DNA of 64,000 bases from Watersipora subatra (lineage: Eukaryota > Bryozoa > Gymnolaemata > Cheilostomatida > Watersiporidae), in contig NC_088708.1 of NCBI RefSeq assembly GCF_963576615.1, forward strand, positions 8,680,001-8,744,000, given 5' to 3'. The notes beneath the pieces were generated by a model. That model saw nothing but the letters and a program-made list of their open reading frames with translations, did no database searches and was not told where the DNA came from. The translations under genes and the position numbers were made by a program. Position 1 is the stretch's first letter, and each line of letters opens with the position of its first letter. Positions 12,383-20,233 of this stretch are shown one piece after another.

Positions 12383-15300
12383 GTAATAATAATAATATGC
12401 TGAAGAACAGTGAGTTAACTTTAAAACCTTAAAATCTAAAACTAACCTTGGGAGGCAAGACTCTAGTGAGTGAGACATTGGACACTTTACTATCGTTTGC
12501 ATTCAACAGCTCTACTCTAACTGTTGAGTTGGATCGGTGTGCCAATGAGAAACAGGTTCTGAAACATTAAAATAACCTCTCATGAAACTTTCTGAAGAAA
12601 TACACTTTGGCTAAAATGTTTTGTTTGTTAAATCAGTTTTTGTCTTGCATCTCAGCTTGCTAGACGTTGATATACAAGCATCCACATTGCCGATTTGCTT
12701 AGGCTATTAATTTCTAATTAATCTTCGCACTGCCACACGCTCAGACATTTTATGTAAGAAGTAGACTTGAGGCTACAGAGTTATTTAGTACACACAAAAT
12801 GTCGAGCTTGTGAAACCAAAAACTTGTGCTATTATCTTTGCAATACAATTATTTGGTCAGTTTTCTCATCTCGGGTTCCCTCATTATAAATGTCCTTGAG
12901 TTGAGTTACAGTACTAATACTACTCCTGTAGAGATATATAAATCGGTAGAATTCAATGCAGAGAGATCGCTATCACGCCCCTGAGGACACACAAGGACTC
13001 CTTCATTTTAATTATATGCAAAAAGCAAGGTCTTACCCGGTCAACGCTTTGCTTTGGTACATGTAGTTTGCTGTCGAGGCTTTTGGAAAAAAGATAGGAA
13101 AATCTGCAAGTACAGGAATCAGTGTGTAAAAAAGATGTAAAACAGTAATATTTTATTATTTAATGACGTTATAGCTAGAATGTTACTATTTACAAGGTTT
13201 CATAAGAGATGGTGATGCTTTGTTATTTGATAGGATTAGGTACAAGATAAGTGTCAGGTATAAAAAGTGAGAAGTGAATATGAAGCAACAGACACAAGAT
13301 GCATGGCACAACAAAGAACTTCAACCAAGCGTGAAATATCTTTTCTAGTATTTCGTTTACACAATCTTTTAAGCTATAATACAATAGAGATTATCAACTC
13401 TATACCAAAGTAGAAAATGTCTGAACAATGGATTTTGTAGAACTTACAAAACTCCTCCACACGGAATATCTTGCTGTAGACAACGCCGAGGCAGCGAACT
13501 TTAATCGTCCAAATACCATAGCCGATAAAGTGTGAATTGAGCGGATAGGATAGGTTAATCACTCCACCAGCATTAGTATGCTGGGAACGCCACGTTTTCA
13601 CCACTAAACCGTTAGCATTCTGCAAAATTCATGCCAGGCAAACATCAGTTGATTATGGACACATGCGCGTGTTTAAGCATTCTATGATGTATTGGTGACG
13701 TGATATGACCAACACAAACAGAACAAACGAGCTACTACCACTTCCAGATGAATAGCCTATTAATAAGAAAACTCAATTTTCTATTAAAAGTGATTTATTT
13801 TAGTTTCTCTGTCATTAGCATACAAATAAGATAGAGTTCCCAAAATTCTTTGTGTTGTAAACGTGTGGTTTACAAAGAGCCGATCTGCTAATCACACATT
13901 TTCAATAGCCTCAGCACTATTTCCAATGCTCGTACTTGTTGAAAAGAATTCCAGTTTGCTCCGATCCCATATATTACCTTTTTAGTCCTGATAACCCCTT
14001 TTTACGTTTTGAAGTCTTGTCAGAAAATACATTCTTAGCGTCATGGGAAGTTTGCTACCATTTTGTCATCAATTGTATACAACGACCTTGACTAACCAAT
14101 TTTGTTGGCTAATATTTGGATATTGTATAATACTTGGCTAATATTAGACTTTTACATGTGTTTTTTGAAAACTCCTAAATTTAATTGAGGTGACATAACG
14201 AAAAAATGATCAAAGTTATTATTAACTACAACCAACCAGGTAAAGACTTGTAAACTCTATTTTAGTGGCACCGTAGACTGATGTCACCAATCCTTTATCC
14301 ATCACTTTACAGAGAATACTATAGAGTTGCTAAAAAGTCTACAACTTAATTCTATATGATGTAGCCTGAAAGCCTTGAAACAAATTAAATAGCCAGTAAT
14401 TACCTCAAGGCTCACATCCATCGCTGTGGAGACAGGCTTGAGCTCTCGTGTCAGAGGTATGATTCTCATTCTCACTGTAATGTTCACAGCGATACACTTT
14501 ATACACGACCCTACATAGATGTATCATCATCTATGAAGTCTACATTGATGTATCAACCATCTATTACATGAGGGTGCAATAGTTACTGCCTGAATATGTT
14601 ATCGCAGTATTTTCATACCATGTTTTTAATAGTTACATATTTTTAAAAAGATAATAAATATGATAGTCTTTGGCATAAGAGGCATGAAAGTTGTGTTTTG
14701 TTCAACAATTTAACAGAGTGTAAGAAAGGCTGTACATTGATATATTATGGCAAGACATACAGAGCAGCGAAGAGCACCATGGGAGTTTTTGTCACCTACC
14801 TACTTGCCTTTGGCTGTACCACGGCTTGGCTGTGAATATAAACACGGAGACTTGCTTCGAGTCAAATGCAAGACTAGTTTCATTGGCAAATATCAGACCT
14901 TCCAAACTCGGATCAGAGAACCCTGACACTTTCATAGAGTAGTTTCCATGCGCCATGATCGAGGGTGTCTGTAAAATATAAACTTCTCTTTATCAGCTGC
15001 CAGGCTACGGCTAAATATACATTTCTGTTGTCTTACAGCTAGTTTTAGTAAAAGTGACTTCCTCCATCACACCTATTGAGATTATCTCTAAAGAATGGGC
15101 TGTCAAACAAGAATATGAATAATGACATTTTGCTTCCTCAACAAAGGCTGGGAAGATTAATAAAGAGATTATCTTGTCATGGTCATTGCTAACCAAATGG
15201 CCGAACAGGAGATTGCGCTGCAGCTGCATAGAAGTTTGATGAAAACCCAGGCTACGTATGACAGATTGGTTGGTGACAACTCTTTGGGCCCCAGTAAATG

Positions 15301-16231
15301 CGTCTGTAATGATGAGTCTGGACAAGATACAAGAACTCTTTTAAGTGTTTTATGATCACCACTAATCCTTTGTTCTTTACATGGTGTAAACATAATGCCT
15401 TCCAACAAGTATCTACCCTATTTACCCACCCTGAACTAACTTGCACTTTTTATTTAAGCACGGGAGCTACTTCAGATCTGATTCCTTTCAGGGAGTCAAC
15501 TTACATATCTGTTGTTTTTATATAGAAACAATAGGTTTGTAAGTAGACTTTCTGAAGACAAAATCTACAATCCGCAATATATTAATTTAAATATATATTA
15601 AGTATGTATAAATATATTTAAATATATTAAATTAATATCACAATCTGCAATATACAGTTACAGTTAATAAAAAGATGCTCTGACTCCAAAATCTGAGCTC
15701 TAGATCACTAGACAATGGCAGCTTCTTCAGATGGTACATGAACATTAAATTCTCACTTACAAATGCTGGTTCCCTTTAGCTGAACAAGTTTCATATTTGT
15801 AAACAGAAGCTTAATATACTGTATTTGTAATTTCAAGTTATTTTAAACATTATAATCTTATATATAATTTTTTGAAGCAAACTTTTGTTTGCCCCACAAA
15901 AACATAGTATACTATAATAAAATAGCACATATCAAAACCCTGCCTGTATTGAATTTATCTTCTGCTGCTCGCAAATAGGGCTGGTGTCAGAAGGAATTTG
16001 AAAAGTTCAATGAGATGCCCTGCACTCACCTTGAGTATTATGTTATGGCTGCCAGGTCTAGTGAAGGTATGCTGGGCGCTGCTGATCTGTTCAGCTGGTT
16101 TGTTATGTACTAAATATTTTATGACAGCCTGTACGGTAAAGGTATTAGACAACTCCAACTTCAGTATACTTATGGATATGACGACATCTTCATTAGGTCG
16201 GATTTTTGTAGGCGCCACTACTATGTAGGTC
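2090..16231 (-). CDS. Gene A: Mcr-like alpha-2-macroglobulin family protein, partial
   Basis: Multi-exon minus-strand gene; each exon is listed separately. About 1,190 residues are in the window, out of a usual 1,450-1,800. Domain order is MG1-MG4 (16231-10841), MG5/MG6 (11032-9332), bait region with an LDLa module (8453-7271), MG7/CUB (6946-5118), and the first part of the thioester domain (4540-2293). The GCGEQ thioester is replaced by GSGAT. LDLa plus a dead thioester is known for Mcr, a secreted macroglobulin that in Drosophila works at septate junctions and in phagocytosis. CD109-type proteins lack LDLa and normally keep the thioester. The signal-peptide exon upstream of 16231 was not found. 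The 3' exons (rest of the thioester domain, CUB, receptor-binding domain) are beyond the left edge or lost. Its paralogue, gene B, is divergent from it at 55549. Confidence 0.88.
2293..2441 (-). CDS. Gene A exon 23: thioester (alpha-alpha toroid) domain
   Basis: 149 nt, phase 0 in and phase 2 out. Acceptor CTATTGTAG, donor AG|GTTGCG. It encodes a TED helix pair: A-I-E-L-G-S-G-Y-L, then D-P-L-E-M-A-I-V-T-H-T-L-L-V-A-G. This matches the family pattern of a conserved Y-L helix followed by dPyalAi.tyaLal. Confidence 0.85.
2766..2870 (-). CDS. Gene A exon 22: thioester domain
   Basis: 105 nt, both ends phase 0. Acceptor TTTACAG, donor TTG|GTAAGAATT. It encodes D-E-G-T-V-D-G-N-L-A-L-T-A-L-C-V-A-S-L. 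This fits the family helix containing the conserved l-T-A-y/l segment. Confidence 0.88.
3716..3893 (-). CDS. Gene A exon 21: thioester domain
   Basis: 178 nt. It begins by completing a Trp codon to give W-L-S-A-T-A-L-D-V, equivalent to the family's stWLTAfv. It ends with a W-L-L-K-Q-Q-D-K-K-T-G-R-F helix equivalent to the family's wL..qQ...G.F. Acceptor TATTTCCAG, donor GCT|GTAAGTATT. Confidence 0.92.
4070..4148 (-). CDS. Gene A exon 20: thioester domain
   Basis: 79-nt exon with acceptor TTTTGTAG and donor TG|GTACGTG. It encodes G-Y-L-Q-S-D-G-S-F-L-E-F, equivalent to the Gyqr...DGSf signature of the family just before the WLTAf helix. Phases match both neighbours. Confidence 0.9.
4343..4540 (-). 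CDS. Gene A exon 19: start of thioester domain, thioester lost
   Basis: 198 nt, acceptor TATTTCAG, donor G|GTATACC. This is the exon that should carry the thioester. The order G-D-I-V-G, then a Pro/Gly/Gln-rich stretch, then N-L-A-V-N-I-Y-T-L-N is the family order. The motif itself reads Y-S-G-S-G-A-T-F-N. Where GCGEQ is expected, Cys is Ser, Glu is Ala and Gln is Thr. No Cys-Gln thioester can form, so covalent trapping of a target through this bond is impossible. The reading frame and splice sites are intact, so the change looks like an adaptation rather than decay. Confidence 0.93.
5118..5292 (-). CDS. Gene A exon 18: CUB to thioester-domain linker
   Basis: 175 nt, acceptor GTTGCAG, donor G|GTTAGTAAAACC. 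It contains L-P-D-L-H-I-P-V and then I-L-R-Y-I-P-G-S-A-Q-S-T-I-S-V-I-G. This matches the family's 'iP...v.gS.ra.v.v.Gd' segment leading into the thioester domain. Confidence 0.9.
6180..6320 (-). CDS. Gene A exon 17: MG7/CUB segment
   Basis: 141 nt, both ends phase 0; acceptor CTCTACAG, donor ACT|GTAAGTC. It reads Y-V-P-I-R-P-K-R-V-G-P-I-S-I-P-V-K, then E-D-N-R-V-W-K-V-F-V. This is the usual 'f.v.P...G...i.v.a......D.v.k.l.V' pattern of this part of the family. Confidence 0.9.
6743..6946 (-). CDS. Gene A exon 16: MG7
   Basis: 204 nt, both ends phase 0; acceptor CTTCTTGCAG, donor CAA|GTAAGTTTG. It encodes the L-S-V-S-G-A-R-S-I-K-F-G-E strand pair. This corresponds to the family's 'lPySv.RgE...l...v' opening of MG7. 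The family's N-Y-L is replaced by R-I-R-S-Q-W. Confidence 0.9.
7271..7509 (-). CDS. Gene A exon 15: post-bait segment / MG6 C-terminal part
   Basis: 239 nt. The acceptor GGCGCAG keeps the frame (G + GT); the nearby CAACAG acceptor would not. It encodes F-W-Q-N-D-A-Y-F-G-W and later I-P-W-Q-I-N-S-F-S-L-H-P-E-H-G-L-A-I-S. This matches the family's 'FPETWLW...' and 'PDTITsW...f.vs...G.gi' segment after the bait region. Donor CAG|GTAGATCG. Confidence 0.9.
7943..8132 (-). CDS. Gene A exon 14: LDL-receptor class A module in the bait region
   Basis: 190 nt, acceptor GATTGTAG, donor G|GTAGAAC. A six-cysteine module has spacing C-x7-C-x5-C-x6-C-x5-C-x8-C. It contains C-M-D-G-E-S-C and ends with the acidic C-A-R-D-H-R-D-E-M-G-C, which has the Asp/Glu residues used for calcium in LDLa repeats. 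It is encoded almost alone on one exon, between the MG6/bait exon and the post-bait exon. Insect Mcr proteins carry an LDLa module at the corresponding place; vertebrate A2M, C3 and CD109 do not. Role here is inferred: extracellular ligand or lipid binding. Confidence 0.9.
8316..8453 (-). CDS. Gene A exon 13: MG6/bait region
   Basis: 138 nt, both ends phase 0; acceptor TCTACAG, donor TTT|GTGAGTC. It encodes V-Y-R-E-L-Y-T-Y-D-N-S-L-T-P-R-F, followed by a polar, low-conservation stretch. This is what is expected after the family's 'avDksvll' strand and in the bait region. Confidence 0.82.
8489..9185. mobile_element. Tigger/pogo-like MITE in a gene A intron
   Basis: The left end reads CAGTCATACCTCTACATACA and the right end, reversed, reads CAGCCATACTACATATGAGC. 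These form an imperfect inverted terminus of about 24 bp. The interior repeats TACGAGC/ATATGAGC words, typical of such nonautonomous Tc1/mariner-Tigger elements. A TA target duplication is not clearly preserved. The element lies between exons 12 and 13. Confidence 0.6.
9332..9481 (-). CDS. Gene A exon 12: MG6
   Basis: 150 nt, both ends phase 0; acceptor TGTTTAAG (an AAG acceptor), donor GAG|GTAAAAC. It encodes V-N-L-K-L-E-A-E-P-S-S-Y-V-T-T-A-M-K-L-V-D, matching the family's 'v.l.v.a.P.S.v.l.avD' of MG6. Confidence 0.9.
9688..9876 (-). CDS. Gene A exon 11: MG5/MG6
   Basis: 189 nt, both ends phase 0; acceptor ACTTTGTAG, donor AAA|GTAAGTCTC. It encodes I-V-S-S-G-N-I-V, then I-T-K-K-M-S-P-D-A-T-I-V-A-F-Y-I-A and V-A-A-D-S-L-Q-F-H-V. 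These are the family's 'sRG.iv', 'vt..maP.a.llvyyi' and 'eivads..f.v' strands. Confidence 0.92.
10134..10304 (-). CDS. Gene A exon 10: MG5
   Basis: 171 nt, both ends phase 0; acceptor CAACATTAG, donor TAC|GTAAGTACATG. It encodes W-S-P-N-N-H-Y-L-N-I and V-G-E-F-I-I-F-D-I-H, matching the family's 'SpS.syL.I' and 'vGe.i.f.v' strands of MG5. Confidence 0.9.
10841..11032 (-). CDS. Gene A exon 9: MG4/MG5
   Basis: 192 nt, both ends phase 0; acceptor CGCATACAG, donor AAG|GTAAAATT. Its first residues I-A-V-Q-R-A-D align with gene B exon 9 (I-V-A-Q-K-A-D), and V-T-L-I-I-T-R-S aligns with E-L-V-V-T-R-Q. Confidence 0.92.
11237..11473 (-). CDS. Gene A exon 8: MG3/MG4
   Basis: 237 nt (gene B: 234 nt), both ends phase 0; acceptor TTTCCTAG, donor TTT|GTAAGCC. 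It shares L-I-G-K-x-L-K-V, F/Y-S-D-x-I, and then F-L-G-G-x-x-x-T-F-K-P-N with gene B exon 8. The 'fkPn.p.ki.v' strand is the standard start of MG4. Confidence 0.95.
11739..12128. mobile_element. Foldback (inverted-repeat) element in gene A intron 7
   Basis: The left arm (about 11739-11845) and the right arm (about 12021-12128) are reverse complements with few mismatches. The shared core is ATCCTTTGCGATTGTTTTTG. The spacer is about 175 bp with no coding capacity. This is the structure of a nonautonomous foldback/MITE element. The (AAT)n tract starts about 30 bp beyond its right end. Confidence 0.8.
12160..12397. repeat. (AAT)n microsatellite with regular interruptions
   Basis: About 80 AAT triplets, interrupted at intervals by AATAGT or AATGAT. 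It lies in the gene A intron between exons 7 and 8. Poly-Ile and poly-Tyr open frames on the two strands are artefacts of the triplet repeat. Confidence 0.97.
12447..12558 (-). CDS. Gene A exon 7: MG3
   Basis: 112 nt, the same length and phases as gene B exon 7; acceptor TAATGTTTCAG, donor AAG|GTTAG. N-S-T-V-R-V-E-L-L-N-A aligns with gene B N-A-T-V-K-V-D-F-F-H-A. Confidence 0.9.
13037..13103 (-). CDS. Gene A exon 6: MG2/MG3 junction
   Basis: 67 nt, entered in phase 1 and left in phase 2, like gene B exon 6 (85 nt). It encodes A-N-Y-M-Y-Q-S-K-A-L-T-G, matching gene B P-N-Y-M-Y-Q-S-S-K-A-L-T-G and the family's 'y.y...pv.G' start of MG3. Acceptor ACTTGCAG, donor GG|GTAAGACC. Confidence 0.88.
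13448..13619 (-). CDS. Gene A exon 5: MG2
   Basis: 172 nt, identical in length to gene B exon 5. It encodes N-G-L-V-V, G-V-I-N-L-S-Y-P-L, Y-G-I-W-T-I and F-R-V-E-E-F. This is the family's 'G...f.L......G.w.I.......f.VeeF' MG2 pattern. Acceptor ATTTTGCAG, donor T|GTAAGTT. Confidence 0.95.
14404..14474 (-). CDS. Gene A exon 4: MG2
   Basis: 71 nt, identical in length and phase to gene B exon 4. It encodes R-M-R-I-I-P-L-T-R-E-L-K-P-V, equivalent to the family's 'v.fRvv.l...l.P'. Acceptor AACATTACAG, donor GAG|GTAATT. Confidence 0.95.
14800..14968 (-). CDS. Gene A exon 3: MG1/MG2
   Basis: 169 nt, identical in length to gene B exon 3 and very similar at the nucleotide level. It shares H-G-N-Y-S-x-K-V-S-G-F-S-D-P and F-D-S-K-Q-V-S-V-F-I-F. 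The tail A-K-P-W-Y-S-Q is the family's 'tdKpiY.pgq' element. Acceptor ATTTTACAG, donor G|GTAGGTG. Confidence 0.96.
16030..16231 (-). CDS. Gene A exon 2: MG1
   Basis: 202 nt, identical in length to gene B exon 2. It reads T-Y-I-V-V-A-P-T-K-I-R-P-N-E-D-V-V-I-S, the usual first MG1 strands after a signal peptide. It ends R-P-G-S-H-N-I-I-L-K. Acceptor ATTTTGTAG keeps phase 2/1 as in gene B; donor AAG|GTGAGTG. The preceding signal-peptide exon was searched for by eye up to about 17.5 kb and not found. Confidence 0.95.
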
Positions 16232-17101
16232 CTACAAAATTAAGGGCTTTATTTCTGTTGCTAATCGTTCTGAACTGTTCAAAACAATGTTTATAAATAG
16301 GCTATATGACACGCAAAATAAAATCAAATTGGGGTCGGTAGCGAAGAATGGCTATAAATTATGTTTGTGGAGGCCCAAGGCTTATACCTCAGTAAACAGG
16401 TCAAACAAGTCAAAGGTTCTGGACTGCAGCCAGTCTCACGCTTGCGAAAGGAAATTAGGAAGTGATGTATCAACCGTGAAGGACTTGTCACAACGTATGT
16501 TAGTATAATAATAGCCTTATGAGACGGGCACCTGTCTTACTTGAATGTTAAAAATTATTTATTAACAGTAATGGCACCATGCCGCTGCAAGAGCGGAAAT
16601 GCCAAAAATGGAGTTGGCAGCAGTATAAGTAAATTTGTATATTATTTGACTATAAATAATTTGTTGGCTACAAGAACAGGCAAAAATGATAGCAAAATTA
16701 ATCAAAGTTTCAATTCTTAAAAGCGCGTGTTTAAAAATAGAGAAAACAAGTTCTTTGAAAGTTATTTATATCTCAGGATGTCTAAAGGTGTAAAATTACC
16801 ATCTGTATTGTGTGTCAGGCATTGGGTTTTGACAATGGATTTGTTTAAGCATACCGATAGCTACCATAGGTACTGAAAAATATATTATAAAATAAATTTT
16901 TTAAAGTAAAACAATATTTGGGCCGCTAACAAATATTTTAAAATAGCTAACAATTTTAGACTCTCATCAGAGGTCTTTTGAAGTGGATAGCGAGTCAAAC
17001 TGGCAGCTTGCCAATGTCCATTATGAATTTTAGTAATTCTGTGTGACCAGTTATTAGTGAGCTCTGTGTTGCCATATGCTAGACATGTTCACTTATCATT
17101 A
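16232..17101. other. Upstream region of gene A, no recognised gene
   Basis: The first exon and promoter of gene A should lie at or beyond this stretch. I see AT-rich sequence without a convincing signal-peptide ORF, TATA element or repeat. Confidence 0.4.
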
Positions 17102-17667
17102 TATACCCTAGGACACTTATATTTCGCTAGTATTTAGTTTCGTGAGTAGCACACAGAGTAAAATTTCGCTGCAACTTAATTTCGCAGCTCTGATGAGTGC
17201 GAAAATATAGTGATGTGAAAATAAATACAGTGGAACAAACAAATTAGATTCCTCAGGTCCGGTCCTCTAGTAAAAAAAAGTTGTTATATTTGCGACTAGT
17301 TTGTATTTGTAACCCGCAGGTATAAATGTATGGCAAAAATCGATAATTCAACGTGATCGCTTGCTGCCATTTGTTTCTTGGACTATCAATGACGTCTCGG
17401 TCCTTTCCGTCGTGACCGATATGGTACCAATATTAGATCTCAAGTATTTATAGCAAGCGATGGCCATGGCACGTTTTGAGTTCACAATATTTCAAATTTT
17501 AAAAAAAATCAAATACAGTACATGTCTCATAAAAAAGAAAATAGATAACAACCAACATCACAACCAGAACTGTATAACATGGTTGGACCTGGTGAGGGTT
17601 GTTATCGTTTTTGGTTGGCAGTAAAATTCATCACTACAATAAGTATTATTTAATTGTATGACTTCAC

Positions 17668-17782
17668 CTACCAGACTTTCATCCTCATCAGTTACAAATT
17701 CGGTGACTAAACTGATATCATCATCTTCTTCGTTTGTCTTGGCTTTTCCAAAAAAACTTGTTATCTTAATTTGCTTTGCCAT
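17668..17782 (-). CDS. Small ORF/exon with a PIP-box-like start, possible transposase fragment
   Basis: The ATG at 17782 opens M-A-K-Q-I-K-I-T-S-F-F-G-K-A-K. Q-I-K-I-T-S-F-F fits the PCNA-interacting (PIP) consensus Q-x-x-I-x-x-F-F. An acidic stretch (E-E-D-D-D, D-E-D-E) follows. A plausible donor CTGGTAG|GTGAAG lies at 17668. 'SFF' starts like this are common in N-termini of DNA-transposon proteins and their domesticated relatives. The ORF sits inside inverted termini, so a transposase remnant is the best guess. No catalytic domain is visible. Confidence 0.35.
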
Positions 17783-17896
17783 GCTGCTCATTCGGTGTAT
17801 TAACGAATTTACTAGAAATTTCCCAATGAGCTCAATCACACACAAAATTATCTGCATTTCTAATATCACGATTTTGTTGTGGATATCAATGAACTA

Positions 17897-18501
17897 CAGG
17901 GCCGTATTCCCTTGGACAGCTGGCCGGCTAAGACGCCCCAACTTTTTAGGAATTTCATAGTCCAACGGCTATAGAAAGGTTTTTATCGCTGTAGAATATC
18001 ACTTTATTCGAAGCCATAGATACAAACGTCAACTTTTAGTAGTTCTTAGGCGTCATTATTATCTTCATCAGCGGCAAAATATTCTTGTTAACGACTTTTA
18101 TAAAGGTTTGCAAAATATCAAGTTTTAGCAAACATCTGCTTGCCCATATCCTACTTAATGAACTTGAAATAAAATCGGCAAAAATGATCTTTGTTAAAAC
18201 GCTTAAAAAAAGATGTCTTCTTTCTGAGCTTTTTAACTGCATACAAGTTTTGCCTGTTTTAATTTTAAAACGTTTTGTCAGTCACATCAGCTAAAACAAA
18301 GTAAATCTCAAAAAATAGAAAAATGTTGATACTTGCCAATAAAATTTTTTAAAACTTCACGTGAGAGGCCCGGCTAAGGCCCTACATAAGAGAAACCTGT
18401 TGGGAGCTTACAGCACCCCCCCCCCTTCTCCACACCCCAGATGTTCATAACTAGTCGTCTAACATTAGCCCCCCAACTTGCAACCAGTGAATACAGGCCT
18501 G
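17897..18501. mobile_element. hAT-like MITE, copy 1
   Basis: Ends are CAGGGCCGTATTCCCTTGG and, inverted, CAGGCCTGTATTCACTGG. The interior matches the copy at 26300-27070, for example TTCTTGTTAACGACTTTTAT in both. An 8-bp target duplication is not evident at this copy. Confidence 0.75.
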
Positions 18502-18642
18502 CGTAGAACATAGCTATTTAATTTCGAATTTTCGCTAGTTCGTTATGATAGTTTAGTTTCGCGCATGAATTTTTCGCGTGATGATGACTCCGCGAAAACG
18601 CGAAAGTTAGATGCCGCGAATACTTAAGTGTCCTAGGGTATA

Positions 18643-19867
18643 AAGTAGAAGGTATAATGCATTGTCTCCTCCGTCTTAGGCAGATGCGGTAAGAGGATGC
18701 GTGTCGAGGGTAAAGAGTACGATACATGAGTGTATAATGATGCAGCCAGAGAAGAACTTAGATTAATAACGACCCTTTATCAACACAGACAACGGCTGAG
18801 GGTCTGCGAAAAGGAACTAATTAATTACACATTGCAAGCGCAAACGTCGGTTTAGAGTGCCTACTGTCATGAAATATATGCGGCTTTGACAGTATTTTTA
18901 AATATTCGGGTATCTTAAGGCACTGATTCATCTCATTAATGCTAAACGATACCTGCAAGTGATAAATAATACCTCAAGTGATAAAATATTTACAAATAAT
19001 TGCAGACCTATTTGCTAGGTTTTGGTAAAAGAAGTAAACTCGAATCAACCAGGATCTTCTGTAGGTTTTGAAAATATATCATTTTTGATGTTTGCGGTTA
19101 AACATAAATTTTGGCCTCTAAAAATTTTATTCATATATACTTTGTCCTTGACCTTTTTCACTAGCAAAGTTTTATAGGAAAGTCGATTAGATGTTTAGAC
19201 TAGACAATATCTTTTCAATCTAACAGCATGGGGAATATGAGATGCGATTGGTCTATTTTAGATGCTGCAGGTTGGATAACTCTTTTTATTTTCTATGACA
19301 GAAGATGAGTAGAGCACCTGCTACGTCATGTCTACTGAGTAGGTATAGCCTTTATCTTCAACTGTGTGTAAAGCATTTATTGCACTGTTTGAATGCAATC
19401 GAGATGTAGATGCTGGTAATTTAGAGAACCTAACACATACTGTATGTTGGTGTCGTCTCTTTATTAGATAGATCCTATAAAATGCTGGAGTAGCTTCCTT
19501 ATTATACCTGTACGTAATTAAATGGTTCTGCGTGGTTCAAGCTGATGCTATTTTTACCTTTGGTACAGCTTGCAGTAACAATCATTTTGTCGTGACAACC
19601 ACATTTTCTGATAGACTAAAAAGTCACTAGAGTGCATTTATAAATCAGTTTGCGATGCTTGAGTCATTGGCCAGTTGGTTGCTGGCCAGTCTGTTCCTGG
19701 CGCAAGGAGAGTAACCTCATCAAGCACCTCATCAGTGGTTTAGGGCAATCACCTCTAATTAACTTATCACTGGTGCTTGACTACATGTGATTGTTTCTCA
19801 TCAGTGCCACGGTATGTAACACATGAACTGAAGATGTTTTTCTCTTTATAAATCAATGTGCATTTGC
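18643..19867. other. Intergenic, no recognised gene
   Basis: AT-rich sequence with stops in all frames. No repeat family, RNA gene or conserved exon was recognised. Confidence 0.5.
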
Positions 19868-20233
19868 CTGCATGCATGTACGTACAAGTATGTACATACA
19901 TGCACATGTATGCACATGTATGTACATGTACATGTATGTACATGTATGTACATGTATGTACATGCATGTACATGTATGTACATACGTGTACATGTACGTA
20001 CATGTACACACATGTACGTACGTGTACATGTGTGTACATGTACGTACATGTGTGTACATGTACATACATGTGTGTACATGTACGTACATGTATGTACACA
20101 CATGTACGTACATGTACACACATGTACGTACATGTACACACATGTATGTACATGTACGTACATGTACGTACATGTATGTACATACATGTACGTACATGTA
20201 CGTACATGTATGTACATGTACATACATGTATGT
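19868..20233. repeat. Palindromic ACATGTAC/GTACATGT array
   Basis: An alternating purine/pyrimidine array built from ACATGTAC, ACATGTAT and GTACACAC words. It is nearly its own reverse complement, which explains overlapping Tyr/Val/His/Cys/Thr open frames on both strands. None of these is coding. Confidence 0.97.

Larger units (their letters stand above)
17102..18642. mobile_element. Region framed by perfect 18-bp inverted termini
   Basis: TATACCCTAGGACACTTA at 17102-17119 recurs exactly inverted at 18625-18642. Both ends are followed inward by TTTCGC/CGCGAAA-rich sequence. This could be one DNA transposon of 1.54 kb, or two related short MITEs in opposite orientation. Inside it lie a small minus-strand ORF (17782-17668) and a complete hAT-like MITE (17897-18501). 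Confidence 0.6.

Noticed and set aside
12098..12502. Poly-Ile and poly-Tyr ORFs
   Set aside because: Translations of the (AAT)n tract within a gene A intron.
15011..15446. Minus-strand ORFs in gene A intron 2
   Set aside because: No domain recognised, and they overlap each other in different frames. The splice model of gene A skips them, and gene B has no counterpart.
16560..17480. Candidate signal-peptide exon for gene A
   Set aside because: ATG-initiated frames on the minus strand here (for example near 16870) lack a hydrophobic core or a correctly phased donor.
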